This document shows, one piece after another, positions 32,945-42,408 of a DNA stretch of 64,000 bases; position 1 is the first letter of the stretch; every line of letters begins with the position of its first letter. Source of the DNA: Clostridia bacterium (GTDB lineage Bacteria > Bacillota > Clostridia > Oscillospirales > Acutalibacteraceae); the NCBI GenBank assembly GCA_017436225.1, contig JAFSDM010000001.1, positions 1 through 64,000 on the forward strand, read 5' to 3'. The notes below the pieces were generated by a model, which did not search any database, was not told where the DNA came from, and was given only the letters and a program-made list of their open reading frames with translations. Both the position numbers and the translations under genes were made by a program.

Positions 32945-33152
32945 TTGATTAGTGATATTGTGAGACAGGTCTCACAGTGATATTTTTGATAAATCAAAAG
33001 TTATATTAAAACCTTGCGGTTTTAGTGATATTTTATTCGCTCCTAAACTCGCAAAGCGAATATCACTCGGCGTAAGCCGAATAACACTGCGCCGCAATAT
33101 AACTCGCCGTAGGCGAATAAAACTGGCGTTGTATCCTTAACAGTACAACGCC
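32945..33152. repeat. tandem small-hairpin island
   Basis: TGTGAGAC/GTCTCACA flanked by GTGATATT direct repeats (32948-32983), then four tandem units of 16-21 bp (33049-33123), each a tiny palindrome plus AATANNAC: TCGCAAAGCGAATATCAC, TCGGCGTAAGCCGAATAACA, TGCGCCGCAATATAAC and TCGCCGTAGGCGAATAAAAC. It closes with GGCGTTGTA / TACAACGCC (33125-33152), which can terminate tadA on the minus strand. No gene in 32818-33165. Confidence 0.6.
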
Positions 33153-33165
33153 TAGTGGAAGTCTT

Positions 33166-33606
33166 TTACCTTTTAGCTTTGAAAAAGTCCTGTAAAATTT
33201 GGACCGCTTCTTTTTCCTTTATTCCGCCGTATACGGTGGGTTTATTAGGGAAATTAAAGGAATAAAGGTTTGTTACCGAGCCTAAAGCTCCCTTTACGGG
33301 GTCGGCGGCACCGAAAATTATTTCTTTAACCCTTGCGTTTATTGCCGCCCCCGAACACATAGCGCAGGGCTCAAGGGTTACGTAAAGCTCGGCGCCCGTT
33401 AGTCTAAAATCACCTACAACCTCTGCCGCTTTTTTCATTGCAAGAATTTCAGCGTGGGCAGTGGGATCTTTTAGACTCTCACACAAATTATGCGCCGATG
33501 CAATTATTTTTCCGTTAAGAACAACAACCGCGCCTATGGGCACCTCACCCATAAGCGCGGCTTTTTTTGCCTGTTCAAGGGCGAATTCCATATACTTTGC
33601 ATTCAT
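33166..33606 (-). CDS. tadA: tRNA-specific adenosine deaminase
   Basis: Deaminates adenosine-34 to inosine in tRNA-Arg(ACG). The 146-aa product, started at ATG 33606 (MNAKYMEFALEQ, with GAGGGTG upstream), has the deaminase zinc motifs DPTAHAEILAMKKA (HAE, about residues 55-57) and LEPCAMCSGAA (PCxxC, about 84-88). The frame is open to 33699 but that runs into the upstream gene. It follows the CPBP gene by 11 nt, so they are cotranscribed, with gyrA-gyrB upstream in the same direction. Confidence 0.95.
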   Translation of the reverse strand: MNAKYMEFALEQAKKAALMGEVPIGAVVVLNGKIIASAHNLCESLKDPTAHAEILAMKKAAEVVGDFRLTGAELYVTLEPCAMCSGAAINARVKEIIFGAADPVKGALGSVTNLYSFNFPNKPTVYGGIKEKEAVQILQDFFKAKR

Positions 33607-33617
33607 ATTTTTCACCC

Positions 33618-34859
33618 TCAAGCTGAAAATTGAATAAGTCCTATTTCTATGCAGGTTATTACGTAAAAAATTATTGTGGCAACGCTGGAAGAAAACCAAC
33701 CGAATTTTTTAAGCGAACCTGAAATGTGGGTGGTTTTTTCAAACGAAAATAGTTTTTTATTTCTTATGCTTAAAATATAGTAACCAAAAAATCCAATTAC
33801 AATGAAGCTTGCCAAGAGAAATAGATATAAAACACCCAACATATCTTCACCCAAAACGGGATTTAGGTAATCTAAGCATAGCGAAACAAAATTGTTTAAA
33901 AAGTGAATTATAACGCCCGTCCAAAATGAGTTGGTTTCTATAACCATTGTACCGATTACAAGACCAACTAAAAATGCAAATGGAATTTGAACCAAATTTC
34001 CGTGGATAAATGCGAATAAAAGGCTTGATACAAAGATTGCAAAGGGCTTTGAAAACTTTAAAAGACTGCCCATTATTACGCCACGGAATAAAAATTCTTC
34101 TATTAAAGCGGGGGCAACCGCAACCGAAAGTGTGCTGATAATAAAGCCCAAAGCTCCGTTTGGCTTACCAAACTCCGGCTCTGTAAAGGGTAAAATGTTT
34201 TGAAATCTTGCCTGAAACAGAGCCACTACTATATTGGCAACATAGCAAAAGCCAACACCAACCATAATAGCGGGCAAGAGAGTTTTCTTTTTTGGCGGAG
34301 CAAAAGAAACAAGATTATCCAGCCTTGTTCCCTGAAGCTTTAAAATAAAAAGTCCCGCAATGCCAAAACCTAAAACTGAAAGAACTATATTAAGCTCTAA
34401 ATTACCTGCATCACTGTTTACAAAATTATATACCTCTTTGTTTAAGCATAAAAACCCCAAAACAGAGGAAAAGGCATACAAAATAACGTAAAACAAAAGC
34501 AAACCTAAACCAATATGGTTGGCGGTTTTTTTTACCGCCTTTTTTTCATAGTAAAGCTTCAGGTCATCACTGTTTTCATAATACGGTTGATAAGTTTGTT
34601 GATAACTGTAATAATTAGGTTGAAAAGGTTGATTAAATCCGCCATTTTGCGCGGAATTAAAGGAATTTTGCTCGGTTGAAAAGGTTGGTTGGTTTTCAAC
34701 ATTTTCAAACCGAGTATTTTGATTTTCTTCTGTTTGTTTTTCTTCTGTAAGGTCGATTTCAACATCACCAAACTGCACAGAATTGAAAGAATATTCAGGC
34801 GAATTATCTTCGCCTACATTATTTTCATTTTCTTTATCTAAATAAAAATCGTCGTTCAA
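33618..34859 (-). CDS. CPBP-family intramembrane glutamic endopeptidase
   Basis: A 413-aa protein. Residues 1-110 are a low-complexity, Asn/Gln/Tyr-rich cytoplasmic tail (NSAQNGGFNQPFQPNYYSYQ and similar). The rest holds about eight membrane helices. The CAAX/ABI protease signature is intact: APALIEEFLFRG (Glu254, Glu255, Arg259), FAFIHGN (His) and IIHFLNN. Family members cleave within membranes or act in bacteriocin self-immunity. Its place between gyrA and tadA gives no clear clue. Confidence 0.88.
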   Translation of the reverse strand: MNDDFYLDKENENNVGEDNSPEYSFNSVQFGDVEIDLTEEKQTEENQNTRFENVENQPTFSTEQNSFNSAQNGGFNQPFQPNYYSYQQTYQPYYENSDDLKLYYEKKAVKKTANHIGLGLLLFYVILYAFSSVLGFLCLNKEVYNFVNSDAGNLELNIVLSVLGFGIAGLFILKLQGTRLDNLVSFAPPKKKTLLPAIMVGVGFCYVANIVVALFQARFQNILPFTEPEFGKPNGALGFIISTLSVAVAPALIEEFLFRGVIMGSLLKFSKPFAIFVSSLLFAFIHGNLVQIPFAFLVGLVIGTMVIETNSFWTGVIIHFLNNFVSLCLDYLNPVLGEDMLGVLYLFLLASFIVIGFFGYYILSIRNKKLFSFEKTTHISGSLKKFGWFSSSVATIIFYVITCIEIGLIQFSA

Positions 34860-34883
34860 AATAATCCGCCTTTCTTATTATTT

Positions 34884-37463
34884 TTATTCCTCTGCTTCAT
34901 CCTCTATCGGTTCATCTGCCGTCTGCTCTGCCGCAAGCTCGGCTTCATCTAAGCCTTCCTCGGCATCGGCATCGGGCTCATCGGGATGGTCGGTAATCTC
35001 ATTTTCATCGTGCGGGGTTGCAACAACGGTTAAGAGCTTCACGCCCTCATCAATGCGCATAACCTTAACGCCCTTACCGGGTCGGCGGTAAACGTTAAGC
35101 TCGCCCAAGTGAATACGAATTATAATACCGCTGGATGAAATCATAATTAAATCATCATCCTCATCGGGTGAAATAACTGCCGCAACCTTGCCGTACTTGG
35201 CGGTTTTGTAGTTAATTAAGCCCTTGCCGCCACGGGACTGTACGCGGTAATCGGAAAGCTCGCTAATTCTACCAAAGCCTGTTTCGGTAACGGTAAGAAC
35301 TCTGTCGCCATCCTTGGCAACAATCATACCTATAACCTCATCATCCTCGGTGAGTTTAATGGCTCGAACACCACGGGCAGTTCTACCCATTGCGCGAACG
35401 CCGTTTTCATTAAATCTAATAGCTTTACCGTTTTTGGTTGCTACCATTAAATCTGACTTGCCATCGGTAAGCTTAACAAAGCAAAGCTCATCATCCTCAT
35501 CAATCGAGAGGGCAATAAGTCCGTTTTTGCGGATATTTTTGAAAAGCTCTAAAGCGGTACGCTTAATAATAGCCTTTTTGGTACCCATACAAACAAACAT
35601 ACCATCTTCAATTTGCGGTACGGGCAAAATGGTCATTATTTTTTCATCGGGCTGTAACGGTAAAAGATTTACAATGTTCATACCCTTTGAGGTACGGCTG
35701 CCTTCGGGGATTTCGTATGCCTTCATACGGTAAACCTTACCAAGGTTACTAAACATCATAATCCAATCGTGTGAAAGACAGGTGAACATACTTTCAACCA
35801 CGTCATCCTCACGAGTGGTCATACCCTTAATACCCCTGCCGCCACGGTTTTGTGCCTCATACTCATCACAAGCCATACGCTTAATATAGCCGTTGTTGGT
35901 TTTAGTGAGCACACACTGCTCTTTGGGAATAAGGTCTTCAATATCAACCTCGCCTGCAACGTCGGAAATTTCGATGCGGCGGTCATCAGAGAATTTATCT
36001 CTTAAATTAAGAGCATCGTTTTTAACGATTTCAAGAATTCTGGCACGGGAGCCTAAAATTTCCTCGCACTCTCTTATGAAGTCGTGCTTTTCTTTAAGCT
36101 CATCAAGAATTTTTTGCTTTTCCATACCTGCAAGACGGCCAAGCTGCATTTGAACAATAGCAGTTGCCTGAATATCATCAAAATTAAAGCGCTCCATTAA
36201 AGCTTCTTTACTTTCGGGTATGGTTTTGCTGTTACGGATAATGGAAATAACCTCATCAATAAAATCTAAAGCAACCTTAAGCGCCTCTAAAATATGGGCA
36301 CGCTCTTCGGCTTTTTTCTTATCAAACGCGGTACGACGGTAGATAATATCATACTGGAAGTCGATAGCGTTTTGAAGCATCTCTTTAAGGGTTAAAATTT
36401 GGGGCTTGCCGTTTACAATGGCAAGTAAAATTGCGCCGAAGGTGGTTTGAAGCGCGGTGTAGGAATAAAGCTTATTTAAAACAACCTGCGGACTTGCATC
36501 CTTTTTAACGTCTACAATAATTCTGATACCGCCATCACGCTTTGAGGAATAGTCAACAACATCATCAATGCCTTCAATCTTCTTTTCGGTAGCAAGGTCA
36601 TAAATATGCTTAACTAAATCCTTTTTGCGAACCTTATAAGGAATTTCGGTAATAACAATTCTAAATTTACCATTATTGGTTTCTTCAATTTCGGCTTTAC
36701 CACGAACGATAATTTTACCTCTGCCTGTAGCATATGCGGCACGAATACCGCTTCGACCCATTATAATACCGCCTGTTGGGAAGTCAGGGCCTTTAATATG
36801 CTCACAAATTTCGGGTAAATCGGCATCGGGATTATCAATAAGGCAACACATACCGTCAATAACCTCGCCGAGATTATGAGGCGGAATTTCGGTAGCCATA
36901 CCAACCGCAATACCTGTGGAACCGTTTACCAAAAGCTGTGGAAAACGAACGGGTAAAACCTCGGGCTCTTTTAAACGGTCATCATAGTTTGGCATAAAAT
37001 CAACGGTATCTTTATCAATATCATCAAGCATATTGAGTGAAAGGCGATTCATTTTAGCCTCGGTATAACGGTAGGCAGCGGCGGTGTAACCATCGATATT
37101 ACCGAAGTTACCCTGACCGTCAATAAGCGGATAGCGGAGAGAAAAATCCTGCGCCATACGAACCATTGCATCATAAACCGAAGCATCACCGTGCGGATGA
37201 TAACGACCGAGCACCGCACCAACGGTATCGGCGCATTTACGGTGCTTTTTATCGGGGGTAAGACCGTTTTCATACATTGTGTAAAGAATTCTTCTGTGAA
37301 CGGGCTTTAAGCCGTCACGTACATCGGGAAGAGCACGGCCAACCAAAACCGACATAGAATACTGAAGCATACTGCTTCTTACTTCATCTACAATTTCAAC
37401 AGGAAGTATTTTAGTTTGTTCGTCCTCGGGCCAAACTACTACTTCTTTTTCTTTTTTAGCCAT
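34884..37463 (-). CDS. gyrA: DNA gyrase subunit A
   Basis: Cuts and rejoins DNA in the A2B2 gyrase that introduces negative supercoils. The 859-aa length is typical. It has the catalytic tyrosine in YRYTEAKM (Tyr133), DGLKPVHRRILYTMYE and the quinolone-binding stretch HPHGDASVYDAMVRMAQDF, where the residue matching E. coli Ser83 is Ala94. Six C-terminal beta-pinwheel blades include the GyrA box QNRGGRG (about 560-566). The acidic tail ends PIEDEAEE. AAGGAGGG precedes the ATG, 13 nt after gyrB. Confidence 0.98.
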   Translation of the reverse strand: MAKKEKEVVVWPEDEQTKILPVEIVDEVRSSMLQYSMSVLVGRALPDVRDGLKPVHRRILYTMYENGLTPDKKHRKCADTVGAVLGRYHPHGDASVYDAMVRMAQDFSLRYPLIDGQGNFGNIDGYTAAAYRYTEAKMNRLSLNMLDDIDKDTVDFMPNYDDRLKEPEVLPVRFPQLLVNGSTGIAVGMATEIPPHNLGEVIDGMCCLIDNPDADLPEICEHIKGPDFPTGGIIMGRSGIRAAYATGRGKIIVRGKAEIEETNNGKFRIVITEIPYKVRKKDLVKHIYDLATEKKIEGIDDVVDYSSKRDGGIRIIVDVKKDASPQVVLNKLYSYTALQTTFGAILLAIVNGKPQILTLKEMLQNAIDFQYDIIYRRTAFDKKKAEERAHILEALKVALDFIDEVISIIRNSKTIPESKEALMERFNFDDIQATAIVQMQLGRLAGMEKQKILDELKEKHDFIRECEEILGSRARILEIVKNDALNLRDKFSDDRRIEISDVAGEVDIEDLIPKEQCVLTKTNNGYIKRMACDEYEAQNRGGRGIKGMTTREDDVVESMFTCLSHDWIMMFSNLGKVYRMKAYEIPEGSRTSKGMNIVNLLPLQPDEKIMTILPVPQIEDGMFVCMGTKKAIIKRTALELFKNIRKNGLIALSIDEDDELCFVKLTDGKSDLMVATKNGKAIRFNENGVRAMGRTARGVRAIKLTEDDEVIGMIVAKDGDRVLTVTETGFGRISELSDYRVQSRGGKGLINYKTAKYGKVAAVISPDEDDDLIMISSSGIIIRIHLGELNVYRRPGKGVKVMRIDEGVKLLTVVATPHDENEITDHPDEPDADAEEGLDEAELAAEQTADEPIEDEAEE

Positions 37464-37476
37464 TTATCATCCCTCC

Positions 37477-39417
37477 TTAAATATCCAAATCTGTTGCAAA
37501 TATTGCATTTTCTTCAATGAATTGGCGGCGAGGCTCAACCTCTTCACCCATAAGCATTGAGAAGGTGGCATCTGCTAAAATGGCATCCTGCATAGTTACC
37601 CTTAAAAGAGTACGATGCTCGGGGTCAAGTGTAGTTTCCCAAAGCTGATCGGGATTCATTTCACCAAGACCTTTGTAGCGCTGAACATCTACATTACCGC
37701 CAAGCTCTTCAATACATTTATCTTTTTCTTCCTCGGTGAACAAATCAAAATGCTGTTTACCCTTTGAAACACGGTAAAGGGGAGATTGCGCCAAGTAAAT
37801 ATGACCTGTTTCAATAAGCTGGGGCATATAGCGGAAGAAGAAGGTTAAAAGAAGTGTGCGAATGTGAGAACCGTCGACGTCGGCATCGGCCATAATAACG
37901 ATTTTATCATAACGAAGCTTTGAAATATCAAAGGTTTCGCCAATACCTGTGCCAAGTGCTATAATAACGGGGGTTAATTTTTCGTTGCTGTAAACACGGT
38001 CGGCTCTTGCCTTTTCAACATTAAGCATTTTACCCCAAAGAGGTAATATTGCCTGATAGGTGGAATTTCTGCCCTCAACAGCAGAACCGCCTGCAGAATC
38101 TCCCTCAACAATGAAAATTTCGGTTTTTGATGGGTCATCTGAAATACAGTCGGTAAGCTTTTCGGGCATTCTTGTTCTGCCGCCAAGTGTAGACTTGCTT
38201 CGGGTTGCCTGCAAAGCCTTTTGAGCAGCCTCGCGGGCATTTGAGGAAGCAATGGATTTATCCATAATAATTTTAGCCTGAGCCGGATTTTCTTCCAGAT
38301 ACTGACCTAATTTTTCCTTAACAATGGCGCGAACAAGCTTACCAATATCGGTATTACCAAGCTTTGCCTTTGTTTGGCTTTCAAACTGAGCATCTACAAG
38401 CTTTACACTTACAACTGCGGTGATACCCTCACAAATATCAACGGTTGAAGGCTTGGAGTCACTTTCCTTAAGATGCTTAAATCTTAAACCGTAGTCATTA
38501 ATGGTAGAGGTAAGTGATGTTTTAAAGCCTGTTTCGTGAGTACCGCCGTCAACGGTGTGAATGGTATTTGCAAAGCTTATAATATTACTGCTGTAGCTGG
38601 TGCTCCAAATAAGAGCAATTTCTACCGAAGAATCTTCTTTTGTACCGGAAAGATAGATAATATCATCAATAAGTCTTTCCTTACCTGTTTTTTCTAAAAG
38701 ATATTCAACGTAGTTTTTAATACCGCCCTCAAAATACAAATCATCGCTTCTGTTTGTGCCGTCGGTTCTTTTATCGGATAAAACTACGCGGATACCTGCA
38801 TTAAGAAAGGCCTGTTCACGGAGTCTTTGAAGTAAAATATCGTAATCATAAAGTGTGGTATCGGTAAAAATTGTGGGGTCGGGCTTAAAGGTAACCTTTG
38901 TACCTGTTTCGGTAGTATCGCCGATAATTTGTAAATCATTTACAATGTTACCCTTTTCAAAGCGTTGCTTATAAATATGAGTACCGTCTTTAACCTCTAC
39001 CTCGAGCCAGCTTGAAAGCGCATTAACAACAGATGCGCCAACGCCGTGCAAACCGCCTGAAACCTTATAACCGCTTCCGCCGAATTTACCGCCGGCGTGA
39101 AGAATTGTAAATACAACGGTAACAGAGGGAAGACCTGTTTTTGCATTTATACCAACAGGAATACCACGGCCGTTATCCACAACCTGAATAACACCGTCAT
39201 CTAAAATATCTACCGTGATTTTATCACAATAGCCTGCCAAGGCTTCATCAATAGAGTTATCTACAATCTCGTAAACAAGATGATGAAGACCCCTTTCACC
39301 TGTGGAGCCGATATACATACCTGGGCGTTTTCTTACCGCATCAAGACCTTCTAACACCTGTATGGAATTTTCATCATAATTTTCTGTTACAGGGGTATTG
39401 ATATCATTTGTACTCAT
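37477..39417 (-). CDS. gyrB: DNA gyrase subunit B
   Basis: ATPase subunit of gyrase. The 646-aa protein has GHKL ATPase motifs (EIVDNSIDEALAGYC, DNGRGIPVG, GGLHGVGASVVNAL) in the first 150 residues, a transducer domain, and a TOPRIM domain with EGDSAGGSAVEGRN (about 434-447) and MADADVDGSHIRTLL. It lies between remB and gyrA, in the usual dnaA-dnaN-recF-gyrB-gyrA order. Confidence 0.98.
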   Translation of the reverse strand: MSTNDINTPVTENYDENSIQVLEGLDAVRKRPGMYIGSTGERGLHHLVYEIVDNSIDEALAGYCDKITVDILDDGVIQVVDNGRGIPVGINAKTGLPSVTVVFTILHAGGKFGGSGYKVSGGLHGVGASVVNALSSWLEVEVKDGTHIYKQRFEKGNIVNDLQIIGDTTETGTKVTFKPDPTIFTDTTLYDYDILLQRLREQAFLNAGIRVVLSDKRTDGTNRSDDLYFEGGIKNYVEYLLEKTGKERLIDDIIYLSGTKEDSSVEIALIWSTSYSSNIISFANTIHTVDGGTHETGFKTSLTSTINDYGLRFKHLKESDSKPSTVDICEGITAVVSVKLVDAQFESQTKAKLGNTDIGKLVRAIVKEKLGQYLEENPAQAKIIMDKSIASSNAREAAQKALQATRSKSTLGGRTRMPEKLTDCISDDPSKTEIFIVEGDSAGGSAVEGRNSTYQAILPLWGKMLNVEKARADRVYSNEKLTPVIIALGTGIGETFDISKLRYDKIVIMADADVDGSHIRTLLLTFFFRYMPQLIETGHIYLAQSPLYRVSKGKQHFDLFTEEEKDKCIEELGGNVDVQRYKGLGEMNPDQLWETTLDPEHRTLLRVTMQDAILADATFSMLMGEEVEPRRQFIEENAIFATDLDI

Positions 39418-39440
39418 AAATTTTCTCCGTTTCCCAAAAA

Positions 39441-39710
39441 TTATAAATATATATTCTTTGAAATATTACGCTTATTGAGTGTAGAGGAAGAAATTTGGGT
39501 TATATAAACCGTTTTTTCCTTTGATTTTTTCTTATTTACCACCACAAAGGATTTTGGTAAATCATAAGAAATTGTTATAACCTCACCCGCTTTTTCTGCT
39601 TTTTTTAGATAATCGCGGGTGTTTTTTTGAACTGTTGAGGTATCCATATCAAAAATACCTATAATATCACGGGTTTTAATTACCTTGTCTCCGCCTAAAT
39701 GAAGATACAT
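39441..39710 (-). CDS. remB: DUF370/RemB-type regulatory protein
   Basis: An 89-aa protein starting MYLHLGGDKVIKTRDIIGIFDMD, a hallmark of the DUF370 family that includes RemA (biofilm matrix regulator) and RemB/YaaB, the latter encoded between recF and gyrB in Bacillus, as here. RemA binds DNA directly; RemB is less understood. It starts 15 nt after recF and continues into gyrB. The symbol is based on synteny and family. Confidence 0.85.
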   Translation of the reverse strand: MYLHLGGDKVIKTRDIIGIFDMDTSTVQKNTRDYLKKAEKAGEVITISYDLPKSFVVVNKKKSKEKTVYITQISSSTLNKRNISKNIYL

Positions 39711-39725
39711 ATTTTTTTCTGTAAC

Positions 39726-40817
39726 CTATTTAACCGTTATGTTACAGAAATTTCCCCCCTTCATCTCAAATACGGTGCCGTTTTTAAGACCCTTTATGTT
39801 TGACGGATCGCAACAGGTTATAAAAACCTGCCAATCCTTAATATGGTTTAAAATAAAGTTTTGCCTGTTTTGGTCAAGCTCACTCATAACATCATCTAAC
39901 AAAGCTATTGGGTATTCACCCGTAATTTTTTTAAGCACCTTTGCTTCGGAAAGCTTTAAGGCAAGGCAAACACTCCGTTTTTGACCCTGAGAGCCGAAAT
40001 TTTTAACCTTTGCGCCGTTTAAACACAAATCTAAATCATCTCTATGAGGTCCCACCGAAGTATTACCCGTTATGAAATCTTCTTTTCTGGAAAGCTTTAA
40101 AATTTCAGCAATATTTTCTACCGGTAAATCCTTTGAAATGGGAGATGAATATTCAATATCTAAAATTTCCCTTTCTCCCGAAATTCCGCCGTAAATTTCG
40201 GGCAAAATTTCTTTTAAAATCTCTACATACCTATAACGGTATTTTAAAATGTCCTTAATATTTACGGCTAATGATGCTTCAAAATCATCTAAAAGAAATT
40301 CCATATCGCTATGAAATTTTAAATCTCTTAAAATTGTATTTCTTTGATTTACCGCCTTCATATAGCTTCTTAATTTTTCGTTATAAATTGGGTAAAGCTG
40401 ACCTATTGCGGTATCTAAAAATCTTCTTCTGACGGCGGGACCGTCATTTACTAAATTAAGGTCGGTGGGGGAAAAAACAATAGCATAAAAATTACCTGCA
40501 AGCTTTGAAGCCGAAGAAAGCATTTTACCGTTTAATTCGGCTTTGCGCTTATCTTCGATTATTATTTTGGCGTTTTTTTCTACCTCACCAAAAATAAAAT
40601 CACAACTGTTTACTGCTTTTTGCTGACCAAAACCAATAAGCTCACTATCCTTAGCTCCCCTAAAGCTTTTTGCGCCGCAAAAAAGCCATATTGCTTCTAA
40701 AAGATTTGTTTTTCCATGAGCATTGTCACCATAAATAACATTCATATTTTCAGCAGGCGAAAATTCAAGCCCACTGAAATTTCTAAAACCCTTTGAAGAA
40801 AGATTTTTTATTATCAT
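39726..40817 (-). CDS. recF: DNA replication and repair protein RecF
   Basis: SMC-like ATPase that helps load RecA at gaps. The 363-aa chain has the N-terminal LSSKGFRNFSGLEFSP, Walker A GDNAHGKTNLLEAIW (residues 30-44), the signature FGSQGQKRSVCLALKL (about 276-291) and Walker B IALLDDVMSELD. Its start overlaps the stop of the S4 gene by 4 nt (ATGA). Confidence 0.97.
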   Translation of the reverse strand: MIIKNLSSKGFRNFSGLEFSPAENMNVIYGDNAHGKTNLLEAIWLFCGAKSFRGAKDSELIGFGQQKAVNSCDFIFGEVEKNAKIIIEDKRKAELNGKMLSSASKLAGNFYAIVFSPTDLNLVNDGPAVRRRFLDTAIGQLYPIYNEKLRSYMKAVNQRNTILRDLKFHSDMEFLLDDFEASLAVNIKDILKYRYRYVEILKEILPEIYGGISGEREILDIEYSSPISKDLPVENIAEILKLSRKEDFITGNTSVGPHRDDLDLCLNGAKVKNFGSQGQKRSVCLALKLSEAKVLKKITGEYPIALLDDVMSELDQNRQNFILNHIKDWQVFITCCDPSNIKGLKNGTVFEMKGGNFCNITVK

Positions 40818-41026
40818 ACCGTAACCTTGTACTGTAAGCCTTCAAATTCTACCAAATCATCCTTATGAAGCTTTTTACCACGCATAAAGCATACCTGACC
40901 GTTTACCTTAACCTCACCGCCGGTAATAACCATTTTAGCGTGACCTCCTGTAGCAACGGCAGATGCAAGCTTTAAAAAACTATCCAACTTAATAAAATCT
41001 GTTGTAATTTTAACTTCGTTTATCAT
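40814..41026 (-). CDS. yaaA: S4-domain RNA-binding protein (YaaA/RlbA family)
   Basis: A 70-aa protein consisting of one S4 domain: ITTDFIKLDSFLKLASAVATGG, here in parts IKLDSFLKLASAV and GGEVKVNGQVCFMRGKKL. Bacillus YaaA, at the same place between dnaN and recF, acts in ribosome-related processes. It overlaps dnaN upstream and recF downstream by 4 nt each, so the three are translationally coupled. Confidence 0.93.
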   Translation of the reverse strand: MINEVKITTDFIKLDSFLKLASAVATGGHAKMVITGGEVKVNGQVCFMRGKKLHKDDLVEFEGLQYKVTV

Positions 41027-42126
41027 TTTAAAAGCATTGGCATTACAAGATATAAAAATTCATCGCCATCTACGGGATAAAGCGCTGCCGCAGCAGAAGA
41101 ACCGTTAAATCTTATAATAACCTCCTCACTTTCTGTAGCTTTAAGGGCATCTAACAAATATTTACTGCTAAATCCAATTTCAAATTCTTCACCCTCTAAG
41201 GTTGTTTCATAAACATCGTTAGACCTACCAACAGATGAGGAACAGGTGAGTAAAATTTTATCTCTTTCCATACTAAAACGGATTGGTGTTTTAGTTTGGT
41301 CATTTAAAATAACAAGAGAAATTCTTTCTAAGGTTTCAATAAATTTTGGAACGTTTACTTTAATTTCCTGCTTATTTGAAAGAGGAATTGAACGCTGATA
41401 TTCAATAAAGTTACCTTCAATAAGTCTGGAAGTCATAACATAACCGTCAATATCAAAGGAGATATTTCTTGCGCCGATATTTATTTTTATATCTTCATCC
41501 TTATCGCCGATAATTTTAACTGCCTCGCCAATAGCTCTGCCTGAAACAACAAAGCTTATTTTTCCTTCATACTTAATAGGTGCCTTTCTTATAGCAAGGC
41601 AGTTGCCGTTAATAGCAACAAGCTTAATTTCATTATTTTCTACTTCAAAATTAATACCTGTTAAAATTGGTCTTGTTTCTTCTTTAAGGGATATAGCAAA
41701 AATTGTTTGCCTTACCATATCCTTTAAAAGCTCGGAAGAAATGGTAATGCTATCCTTTTCAGCTACATTTGGCATTTCGGGGAAATCTTCAGACCTCATA
41801 CCTAAAATATCAAATATACTACCGCCGCATCGAATATGGCAAACCTGACGCTCATCTACTTCAAACTCAATAATATCTCCTCTTAGCTTGCGGATAATAT
41901 CAAAAAGAATTTTTGCGCTGATAACAACGTCGCCCTCCCTTTCACATCTGACGGGAAGCTCCTTTTTAATACTGATTTCCATATTGTATGCCATTAAGGT
42001 AAGGCGGTCGGTTTCGGCCGAAAGAAGTACGCCCTCCAATATTGGAAGAGAGGAACGTGGAATAACTGCTCTTTGTAAATTTGAAAGAGCCTCTGACAAC
42101 TGTTCACGATTTACTAAAATTTTCAT
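41023..42126 (-). CDS. dnaN: DNA polymerase III beta sliding clamp
   Basis: Dimeric ring that tethers the polymerase. The 367-aa product has three clamp repeats, with MKILVNREQLSEALSNLQRA at the start and the C-terminal LYPVDGDEFLYLVMPMLL typical of clamps. I start at ATG 42126; GCAGGTG lies 6 nt upstream, and the in-frame GTG at 42135 is part of that ribosome site. Confidence 0.97.
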   Translation of the reverse strand: MKILVNREQLSEALSNLQRAVIPRSSLPILEGVLLSAETDRLTLMAYNMEISIKKELPVRCEREGDVVISAKILFDIIRKLRGDIIEFEVDERQVCHIRCGGSIFDILGMRSEDFPEMPNVAEKDSITISSELLKDMVRQTIFAISLKEETRPILTGINFEVENNEIKLVAINGNCLAIRKAPIKYEGKISFVVSGRAIGEAVKIIGDKDEDIKINIGARNISFDIDGYVMTSRLIEGNFIEYQRSIPLSNKQEIKVNVPKFIETLERISLVILNDQTKTPIRFSMERDKILLTCSSSVGRSNDVYETTLEGEEFEIGFSSKYLLDALKATESEEVIIRFNGSSAAAALYPVDGDEFLYLVMPMLLK

Positions 42127-42408
42127 TTTAATCACCTGCGTTTTTAAAAAATTTTATTTCATTTATTTATTAAAATTTTTAGAAGTATTAATAGGGGGTG
42201 TTAATAAGGTTAATAAGCCTTGAAGGAGGCTTAAAATAGGGAAAAAACACCTTGAAAATATAAACTGCCGTAATTTGATAATTTGTGAATAACTTTTGAT
42301 TTAAAAAGATATTAACAGCGGTGTTGAAAACCATACTGTTTATTACTTTAAAAAGGTTAATAACTTTTTTAAAAAAATATTACTAAAAGTATTTAAAAAG
42401 GATAATTT
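42127..42408. other. dnaA-dnaN spacer
   Basis: AT-rich, 282 bp. It has one clear near-consensus DnaA box, TGTGAATAA (42284-42292, the complement of TTATTCACA), plus looser GTTAATAAC words. In Bacillus this spacer carries part of oriC with many boxes; here the density is low. No terminator or gene seen. Confidence 0.45.
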
